Shown in pieces: positions 55,322 through 64,000 of a stretch of 64,000 bases of DNA (position 1 is the first letter of the stretch; each line of letters opens with the position of its first letter). A program made the position numbers and the translations under genes. Where the stretch lies: contig JAQNDB010000178.1 of the NCBI GenBank assembly GCA_029204045.2, forward strand, positions 54,886 through 118,885, in the 5' to 3' direction. Source of the stretch: Tillandsia leiboldiana. Taxonomy: Eukaryota; Streptophyta; Magnoliopsida; Poales; Bromeliaceae. Under the pieces are notes generated by a model, which was not told the DNA's origin, searched no databases, and worked only from the letters and a program-made list of their open reading frames with translations.

Positions 55322-57845
55322 ATGGCTCGTCCTCTAGGTCGTGGACGGGGACGGGGTACGGGTCGTGGAGTGGGCCGACCACCTAGCACTCCGAGCGAGC
55401 CCGTTGATCAGGGCCGCATGGACCGGCTTGAGGCCCAGATGGCGACCCTAGCCGGGATGTTTCAGCATGTTATGCAGCAACAGGTTGCTGGCCCTTCCAC
55501 TCCTACCCCGCCTGTCCCTCCACCTGTACCTGAGGTCACACCACCGGTTGCACCTCCTGTTGCATCGGTCGTCGCTGAGCCAGTGGCAGACCCCGTATCA
55601 CCACCAGCGGGGCATGTTCCAGCTCCGGTCTCAGCCGCAGCCTCTGTAGCGGTACCGGGGTTTGCTGCAGCTCCAGATGCCTCTGCTTCTACCACGTCGA
55701 CTTCCTCTCGATCTGTCGCTCTTGCTGTTCATCCTGCGGCCGATACTGAGGCCGATCGGGCAGAGAGGGCCCGAGCGAAGGCGGTCCTGCTGGAATTCAA
55801 AAAGTTCAAGCCGCAGACTTTCGACGGCAAGGATGAGGACCATTGGGCGGTCGAGGAATGGATCGACCACATGGAGAAGCTATTTCAAGATGCTTACGTC
55901 GAGGATAGAGATAAAGTCCACATCGCCGTCCACTGTTTGGAGGGCCGCGCCTCCAGGTGGTGGAGGCGACACCGCGAGCGCTACTTCCCAAGCCCAGCCG
56001 ATCCAACTTGGGAAGAATTCAAAGCCGCTATGGACCATCACCACCTCAAGGAGACCACTAAAGAGGGTCTCGAGCGCGAACTGGAGACAATCAGACAGGG
56101 CGAAAAAGGCGTCCGAGAGTACGAGCAGGAGTTCCTGCGCATCGCCGACCTGGTGCCCCAGGCGGTGCGTGAGGAGCGTCGGAAGGTACGCCTATTTTCA
56201 CAGGGTCTGAGGCCTGAGATCCGCCGGCACCTCGCGTCGCACCTCTCCACCGACTTTGACAACTGCGTGGAGCGGTGTCTAGCGATTGAGGCGGAGGTCA
56301 AGATGTTCCGCACTGAGCGGAGTGCGGCAGACAAGGACAGGGACAAGGGCAGAAAGAGGGCGCACCCGGGAAACGGCGGTGGGCAACCGAACCGGAACAA
56401 ACGGGCCAAGCAACCGCATATGAAGAGATGGCCCAGGAGAGCTCCAGCTGTGAGCGCCTTCCCTAACCCCAACTGGGGCCCCCGACCATGCATCTTCTGC
56501 GGGGGTACCCACCGGGCGAAGGATTGCGATCAGCGACACGGCCGATGCTTCACCTGCGGCCAACAGGGACATGTTGCGGCATTGTGCCCGCGGGGATCTG
56601 CACCCGCGCAGATGACTGCACCACTACCTGCACCGCCTCTGCGACGACAAGCCCCAGCGCCGAGCTCTACCTCCTCGGGACGTCCACCTTTGCCTCGCCC
56701 ATCCACTGCATCACGACAAACGGCTGGGGGGCGTGTCTTTGCCCTGACCCGTGGCGAGCCCACTCCGGAGGACAACCTGGCAGGTACCACTTTTATTTCT
56801 GGTCATCATGCTAGGACATTATTCGATACGGGAGCATCACATTCGTTTATTTCCACTCATTTTATTACTACCCATGGTATTATTGTGCAACCCACTAGAG
56901 ATAGTTATTGGGTAGAGATTCCCGGTCATAGCATTCTGATTAACGAAGAACTCCACAAATGCCCTGTTTATATTGGCGGACGGAGTTTCCCCATATCTCT
57001 TCTCGTCCTCAAACTTCGTCAGTATGACGTAATTCTGGGGATGAATTGGCTTTCCAAGTATCGGGCGACTATCAACTGCGCCTTTCGTAGATTGACCCTT
57101 GATCCGCCTGGTGGGGCGGAGTTGATTTATTCTGGCTTCGAGCCTTCGGCATATTTGGGGATCTGCTCGGTGACCCCAGTGCGTCGCCTGGAGAGAGGGC
57201 GTGTGGCATATCTTGCCATGGCTATCAACGCCCTTCCTGATTCTCGGCGAATTGAGGATATTGCTGTGGTGCGGAGTTTTCCCGATGTATTCCCTGCTGA
57301 GCTTCCGGGAATGCCACCTGAACGCGAAATCGAATTTGTTATCGATCTCGTTCCCGGCACAGCTCCTATTTCTCGAGCACCCTACCGCATGGCTCATGCA
57401 GAACTAAAGGAGCTTAAAACACAATTAGAAGATCTGACGACATTGGGCTTTATTCGGCCTAGTGTGTCCCCTTGGGGCGCCCCGGTTCTCTTTGTAAAGA
57501 AGAAAGACGGGAGCCTACGACTTTGTATTGATTATCGGGAATTAAACAAAGTCACTATCAAGAACCGCTATCCCCTTCCGCGGATTGATGATCTGTTCGA
57601 CCAACTTCAAGGGTCGGTGGTATTTTCTAAGATCGATCTGCAATCCGGATATCATCAATTGAGGGTTAGAGCGGAAGATGTCCCAAAGACGGCTTTTCGA
57701 ACCAGATACGGCCATTACGAGTTCACTGTAATGCCGTTTGGGCTTACAAATGCCCCTGCTGCCTTTATGGACATGATGAACCGGATCTTCGAGCCTTTTC
57801 TGGATCGCTTTGTCGTGGTATTTATTGACGACATTCTTATATACT
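55322..57845 (+). CDS. gypsy gag-pol: gag, protease, reverse transcriptase (5' part)
   Basis: A single open frame. An in-frame ATG lies upstream at 55211, but the one at 55322 (MARPLGRGRGRG) fits chromovirus gag starts. Residues below are counted from 55322. A Pro/Ala/Val-rich segment (about 60-140) precedes the retrotransposon gag domain (WWRRHRERYFP; EEFKAAMDHH). Nucleocapsid has a CCHC knuckle, CFTCGQQGHVAALC, at 56546-56587, preceded by a second Cys pair. The aspartic protease follows (LFDTGASHSF, DTG at 56825-56833), then RT: PPEREIEFVIDLVPG, KKKDGSLRLCIDYRELNK, FSKIDLQSGYHQ, MPFGLTNAPAAF and the catalytic FIDD at 57821-57832. The frame is lost just after FIDDILIYS near 57845. One polyprotein normally covers gag through integrase, so this is the first ~55%. 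Confidence 0.9.
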
Positions 57846-60155
57846 CGAGAGCGATCTAGAACATCAGGACCATCTTCGGCAAGTTCTTCAAGTCCTCAGG
57901 GAGAACAATCTTTATGCCAAGTTCAAAAGTGCGATTTTTGGCTCCGGGAAGTCGCATTTCTTGGACATATTATCTCGGCTAAAGGCGTTGCTGTTGATTC
58001 CAAGAAAATTGAGGCTATCAAAGAATGGCCCCAGCCAACCAATGCGACGGAGGTTCGCAGTTTTATCGGTCTGGCGGGGTATTATCGGCGATTCGTCGAG
58101 GGTTTCTCAAAGATTGCTGCTCCAATGACCCGTCTGACGAGGAAAGAAGTGAAGTTCGTGTGGACTCCTGAGTGCCAGCTCGCTTTCGATGAGTTAAAGC
58201 GGCTATTGACTGAGGCACCGGTGTTGACATTACCAGTCCAAGGCGAGAATTATGTAGTCTATTGTGACGCTTCGCGGATCGGATTGGGCTGTGTTCTAAT
58301 GCAAAATGAAAAGGTGATAGCCTACGCCTCTCGTCAACTGAAGCCCTACGAGCAAAACTACCCGACGCATGATCTCGAGCTTGCTGCGGTGGTTTTTGCT
58401 CTCAAGTTATGGAGGCATTATCTCTATGGAGTCCATTGCGAGATTTTCACTGATCATCAAAGCCTCAAATATCTCTTCACACAGAAGGAACTGAACCTAA
58501 GACAGCGTCGATGGCTCGAATTGCTCAAGGATTATGATATCACTATCCAATATCATCCTGGTCGGGCCAACGTGGTAGCCGATGCTTTGAGCCGAAAGCA
58601 TGTAGCGCCAGAACTGCTGATGATCACTGATGAGGACCGCTTGATTTCTGAGTTCCAGCGGCTAGATTTGGAGGTTGTTCCTACGGGGTCGACTGCTCGA
58701 CTTATGGCGATGGTAGTGCAGCCGACCCTACTTGATCGCAATAAAGGAGGGACAAAAGTCGGACCCCTCCTTCCAGAAGGTCCGAGAGCTGATATCACTG
58801 GGACAGAATGACGATTACCAGCTGCACGCCGATGGCTCTATTCGATTCAGGGGCCGTTGGTGTGTCCCAGATGATGGAGAACTAAAGAAGGACATTCTTA
58901 CAGAGGCGCATCGATCTCTGTACACGGTACATCCTGGCGGGACAAAGATGTATCGCGACCTGAAGCAGCACTATTGGTGGTCTGGGATGAAGGCTGATGT
59001 GGCGAACCATGTGGCGCAGTGCCTAGTTGCCAGCAAGTGAAGGCGGAACATCAAAGACCGGCGGGAAAACTGCAACCACTTCCTGTACCAGTTTGGAAGT
59101 GGGAGCAGATCACGATGGACTTTGTCACCGGTCTGCCTCGATCCCAGCGAGGGTCACGATGCTATATGGGTTATTGTGGACCGACTCACCAAGTCGGCTC
59201 ACTTTCTGCCGATCCACACGACCTGGACCCCGTGATCGACTCGCCCAGCTATATATCGACGAGATTGTGCGACTTCATGGCACTCCAGCATCGATCGTTT
59301 CTGATAGAGACAACCCGCTTTGTGTCTCAGTTCTGGAGGAATGTCCAAGAAGCTATGGGCACGAAGCTGAAGTTTAGCACTGCCTTCCACCCCCAGAGCG
59401 ATGGACAGTCCGAGCGAGTCATACAGACGTTGGAGGATATGCTACGATCCTGCGTACTGGAGTATGGAGACGGATGGTACCGGTATCTTTCCTTGGTGGA
59501 GTTTGCTTACAACAACAGCTACAAGGCGAGTATCGGCATGGCTCCTTATGAGGCACTGTACGGGCGCCGATGTCGGTCCCCCATCTGCTGGGAATGACGT
59601 CGTGTGAGCGCCGTGTTATCGGGCTGAGTTATTGGAGGACGCAGAAGCCAAGGTGCGGGTAGCAAGACAGCAGATGCTAACCGCACAGAGCAGACAGAAG
59701 AGCTACGCGGACCAACGACGACGAGACTTGGAGTTCCAAGTCGGCGATCATGTCCCTGCTGAAGGTTTCGCCAACTCGGGGAATCAAGCGATTTGGGATT
59801 CGGCAACAAGCTCAGCCCCCGATTTGTCGGTCCCTTCGAGATTTTGGAGCGCATTGGTCCTGTAGCTTATCGATTGGCTCTTCCTCCCAGCCTTGCCCGG
59901 GTGCATAACGTCTTCCACGTTTCCATGCTGAGGAAGTACATCAGAGATCCCTTCACACGTGATTAGCCCCACCGCAGTCCAGCTTCGCGAGGATCTGAGC
60001 TATGAGGAGACACCTCTGAACGATCCTGGCTCGTGATGAAAAGAAGCTGAGGAACAAATCGATCCCTACGTCAAAGTACAATGGGAGAACCATGAGAGCG
60101 TGAAGCCACATGGGAACGCGAAGTCCACCATGATGGGAGCGTTTTCCTTACTATT
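57846..60155 (+). pseudogene. gypsy pol 3' part: RT end, RNase H, integrase, chromodomain-like tail (broken)
   Basis: It continues pol in changing frames. To about 58740: RT thumb (FLGHIISAKGVAVDS), RNase H (VYCDASRIGLGCVLMQ; FTDHQSLKYL; NVVADALSRKH). About 58740-59035: the integrase HHCC zinc region (EAHRSLYTVHPGGTKMY; WWSGMKADV). About 59035-59596: integrase core (ITMDFVTGLPRSQRG; FHPQSDGQSERVIQT; GMAPYEALYGRRC). About 59600-59945: the GPY/F-type region ending NVFHVSMLRKYI. A relic chromodomain-like tail (VQWENHES at about 60073) follows. Frame changes occur near 57845, 58740, 59035, at several places in 59150-59320, near 59596 and near 59760. Multiplicity argues for real decay, though their one-base nature resembles the indels seen between LTRs. 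Confidence 0.88.
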
Positions 60156-60198
60156 TGGTTCTTAGTTGTATTTAGTTTCAGGGCACGAAACTTCCTTT

Positions 60199-60211
60199 TT
60201 GGTGGGAGAGA
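60199..60211 (+). other. Polypurine tract of the gypsy element
   Basis: TTGGTGGGAGAGA directly before TGTAAGAACTTG of the 3' LTR. Confidence 0.8.
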
Positions 60212-63200
60212 TGTAAGAACTTGAATTTTTGAAAATAACTAAAGAAGTGAAATTGATTTGAGTCAAGTTGAATTCGGATCATGAAAAGCACCCGTAGTCA
60301 AAGTGCCCCTTTTCTGCAGTTAATTTGCACAATTAGTGGGCCAAAAATATCGCCTTTCAGTCCGAAGCATAATCTCGAAGATCCGAGACCACGAGTACGA
60401 CCGTCATGACGAACTGGAGTGAAAACACTATTAACTTGTTCAGATCTGACGGTCGGATCTTCCAGAAATCGACGAAGAAGCGGGCGGGACCCGCGACTTA
60501 AGTCGAGGGTACATGAATAGTAAACCCTACTTTTCGCACCCCTCTGCTGTCAACGTTGAGCCAATTCACTATCTGGAATTCAAACATAACACTTCAGGTA
60601 GTCGATTTGAATGGCTCCGACGTTCTGGACGCAATGGCACTGACGGAAGTTTTCCGTTTGACGACCTAGTCTCGAAAAACGCGGAAAACTATATTTCGGG
60701 ACTGTATTTTATGGACCGAGATTTAATCCGGGCAGTTTTTCGAAAATCCAAAAATCGCTCCCTGATAGGTCTCGTCGAGCCGGCACGTCATGGCGCAGTC
60801 CATTTTTCCGTTTTCGACGATACGGATCGTCTCGAAATGCGTGAAATACGGCGAAAAAAAAAGGGGATATTTACACTTAAAACCCTATACATGTTGCCTC
60901 GAAAAGCGTGCTGCAGAGGGACTTAAATGTTAGATGAGCATGTTATGGAGGACCAGGGTTGAAATACCTGGGCTGGGAGGGGGTGTATTGCAATTGTGCA
61001 ATGCTTCACGGTTCGGTATTGTAACCAGTGCCCACTCCCCATCCTTCCGGTTTTGTAACTGCAGCAACCTCCAACCCACTTTCTTCCTAACTACCCACAC
61101 CTCGCAACCGCTCAGCCCATGCCAAAAAGCCTCTCCCCCGTCGCTGGAAACGAGAGAGAAGAAACACTTGGTTTTCGGGTGTTGTGGAGGAGGAAGGTTG
61201 GAGGGACTCTGGGAGGACCAGACTCGCACCTGAGGCACCTTCTGTGACCCGCGTCCAAGCGAGGGAGCTAGCACCCCAGCTCCGCCGAGGGCCGCCGCGG
61301 TTAGCATCTTTCTTCTTCGAGTTCTCCGGCGAGGTGAGATGTTAGAAATTTATTTAAGTTTGGGGTTTTAAGCTCGACCATGGTGCTCCTGACATCAAGG
61401 CCATTGGTTCGGTTGCAGTCCGAGCCCTCGCCGCCGTCCCCGTTGCCGGCAAAGCTGTAGTTCACCGGAAATTATCGTTTTCCGACGAACTCGGTTTTCG
61501 ATTTTTACAACCGTTGAAACTCGGATCAGAACGTTGATCCTCTTCTTCTTGATGACTGCTCACTACCCACGAAGTTTCAGGAAGATCGGTGTGAGTGGTT
61601 AAGCCGCGCGAAGAAGCCCTAGTTTCGGGTTTTCTTGCTTTCAACCGCGAGCTCCACCGTCCGGCGGCCGCGTGCATCCCTCCGTCGCCGGCCACCACTG
61701 CAGGAAGCTTCCTGGTACCAAGGGGAGTACTTTGGTCCAAGTTGCGCCGGCCCGGAGGGACCTCGCCGGAATCCGCCATTAGAGGCCTCGAAGCTTGACC
61801 GAGCTCCTCCGGCGCCGCCTTGCCGGAGCTCCTCAGCCACCGGGAACCCCTCAGGTAAGCTCCTGTGGTCTGTAGGAGTCTCCCCATCGACTGCATGGCT
61901 CTCCTAACGTCGGGTTTCTCGTCACTGTAGTTGCACCCGAGATACCCATGCGGGCTCTAGCCCGAGTTCAAGGTTGCTCCGGCCATCTCTCCGGCGAGTT
62001 TTCGGCGCACCAAAGGTGAGCCCTCCACTTCTTGATGCTTGCTGAACATGATGCTTCAGTTAGCTCTCAATATGATCAAGTATATGTTAAGATCCAACAT
62101 AGTGGAAAGTGGACCTTAGAAGATTAAGGGCAACTTTGTATCGGGCTTGGTCTCGGCCCCATTTCTTGTGAGCACGGCCTGGTCTCGTTGTAACGGACAC
62201 GCTGAAATTTACGGCGTCAATTTTGGACCCCCGGATTGCGAGAACGGGGCAAAACACTGCGTCCAAAATCGCGAGTTAAAAGGCTAACTTTGCCTTGGGG
62301 TTTCGCGCTGACCCAAGATAGTGAGCACGGGATTCCTCGCATCAAATGTGACTCGCTGGCATTTCCGGAATCAAATTTGGATTCCCGGATCTTAAGATCA
62401 AGCTAAAACAATATTGACGAAAAGATATTTATGCGATTTTTTATACCTGTTGGATTTAAATGCAAAACGGTCACTCTAGCTGACCTTAGACAGCACCTAC
62501 GCACTACCTGGCCATTTTATTGGATTCCGATGGGTCTCGTTGACCAGGAATCAGTTATCAACCGACGAAATGACTGATTAGACCCGTTTTAAACGTTTCG
62601 TTAGTGTAACGCCGTCGGGAAAGGGTTATGTGAGTCTATTATTGATTATAGCACTTTATACAGGGCCCAGTTGTTCGACGCCAGCCCCCAGTTGTTGATC
62701 GGGAGTTCGGGGACTCTGCCTTCATTCAGGTGGGTTAACTTCGGCCCGGGTTGATCTATTCGACCCTCTGGTTGCTTTAGTCCAGTCGGACACTTGTTCT
62801 TGACTTGCCCTGCTGATTTTTCCTATATGACTTATGACTCTCTTTGACATAGCATGATCCCTCTGATTGACATGACCTGATAGATCTGTGATTGAGACTT
62901 CTGTCACGATCAGTCGTTATTTATATATATATTACTCTCTGATAGTCCTGACGATTCTGACTGATTGATATATAGATATGCATGACTGATTGATCCCTGA
63001 TAGATATTTCTCGATATGCATGATTGATTGATTCCGATGGATAGATATAGACAGATGATCCCTGTTGGGATTTCGGCATGAGCCGACTACTCGGTCAGTA
63101 GACCGTGAGATTGATCATGATGACTTGCCATGCACTGCTATACTTCACGAACCTGGCCGGGGTCGCTCCCCGTTGGAGCTGGTTCTTTACGGTAGAGTGG

Positions 63201-64000
63201 TCTGGTGATAGACCCGTGAGGCCTAGACAGGGGTATGTTAGCGGATCGGGTGCGGATCGGTGGCTTTTGCCTGAGGTCCTCTGAGACCAATATTGGCGCA
63301 TGATTGGATACTTGAGTTTACACCATTGACGCATGGTTCATTTATACTGTTGTTCAGTTATTTCCAGCACTATTATCTGTAGACATGCCTGTATCTCTAG
63401 TAGCTTTTATGCATGAAATTATGATTGACATATGATTCCAGCATGCTTGTTCTACAGTATTCTTGATTTCATTTTTGATATTTACCTGCCATGGTGATTC
63501 TGATTATTAGTAGATCATCTGTTTACTCAGCTTTACCTTTGATTATTACTATCCGCAGATTTTAGTACCCAGTAGGTACGATTAGCTGATTCTCGGCTCG
63601 TCGTGCCCACTGGGATGCACTCCGGTGTATCTCACACCCTCGGGTGATTGTTGTAGGTTCGTCGGGTGGCGAGATGTCGGGACGATCCTGTGAGCCGATT
63701 ACGATAGATCTGTCCCCATGAGCATGATGTGTCGATGATATTACAGACGTTTAATTCCAGTATTTCCTTTCAGTTTTTGGATTAGACTTTTGAAAACTAT
63801 GATGTAATAATTTAATATGTTATCCATACTGAATAGATTAGATTAGATACTGACATAATTATTGATCTCTGTTGATAACTATTCGCCGTGCATGTATAGG
63901 AGAGTCTCTGTCCTCGGGTCAGAGAGTCTTCTATACGTGTGGCGGTCTGTTGCGCCAGTTTGCAAACTCTGATTTAAAAAAAAAAAAAAAAAAAAAAAAT
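60212..64000 (+). repeat. 3' LTR of the gypsy element (cut by window end)
   Basis: Matches 51320-55115 throughout, with scattered single-base insertions and deletions and a few short deletions (for example around 62820-63000). It ends in the A-run equivalent to 55088-55115; about 31 bp including the terminal CA lie outside. Confidence 0.93.

Larger units (their letters stand above)
51320..64000 (+). mobile_element. Ty3/gypsy LTR retrotransposon, chromovirus (Tekay/Del-like), 3' end beyond window
   Basis: 5' LTR 51320-55146, primer site 55154-55165, gag-pol 55322-60155, polypurine tract 60199-60211, 3' LTR from 60212. Pol order is protease, RT, RNase H, integrase (gypsy order), with a chromodomain-like tail. 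The 3' LTR runs to the window edge, stopping in the poly-A tract that lies ~30 bp before the LTR end. The LTRs differ largely by single-base indels. The target duplication cannot be checked. Confidence 0.92.

Overview
This window is nuclear DNA of a flowering plant. It is dominated by LTR retrotransposons, with thin remnants of intron-containing plant genes between them. The evidence for a plant is: a Ty1/copia element with Sirevirus hallmarks, a chromovirus-like Ty3/gypsy element, initiator-Met-tRNA primer sites (TGGTATCAGAGC), CACTA-type ends, and exon pieces of SMC5, an organellar ribosomal protein L1, a STRUBBELIG-family kinase and a CID-type two-RRM protein. No prokaryotic gene organisation is present.

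Layout. 1-270: GC-rich sequence with no gene. 377-1257: broken SMC5 exons on the minus strand. 1330-12415: a complete-length Sirevirus-like copia element with a perfect target-site duplication (CCTAT). Its gag-pol is broken and internally deleted, but its third, envelope-like ORF is open. 12670-16024: a 3.36-kb solo LTR bounded by GCACG duplications. 16446-17325: a ~296-bp unit repeated three times, followed by a second copy of the SMC5 fragment (17340-17850) and the SMC5 5' exons (18020-19385). 19500-24180: two same-orientation copies of a CACTA-type terminus, with organellar L1 exons and a truncated LTR between them. 24380-27170: minus-strand exon pieces (an unidentified gene, an SRF kinase, RRM2 of a CID protein).

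27343-49990: a large non-autonomous (LARD-like) element A, with TATAC duplications, inserted in an intron of the CID-like gene. Its 5' LTR was later hit by a second, oppositely oriented member of the same family, element B (30433-42085, GTTTA duplications). The CID RRM1 exons resume at 50460-50746, so the intron is about 23.3 kb and all five visible exons keep frame and splice sites. 51320 to the window end: a Ty3/gypsy element with 3.8-kb LTRs and a gag-pol that is open through the reverse transcriptase and then broken many times. Its 3' LTR is cut by the window edge within a poly-A tract.

How it works together. The relative order of events can be read from nesting. The gene fragments and CACTA ends are oldest, LARD A inserted in the CID intron, and LARD B inserted in A. 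The copia and gypsy insertions are independent. LTR pairs differ mainly by single-base indels, often in homopolymers. Some apparent frameshifts may therefore be assembly errors, and the 'pseudogene' calls should be read with that in mind. The most distinctive observations are: a promoter-like module with a putative 5'-UTR intron in front of the copia envelope-like ORF; recognisable relics of reverse transcriptase and RNase H inside the apparently non-coding LARD interior; and the possible gene capture beside the CACTA ends.
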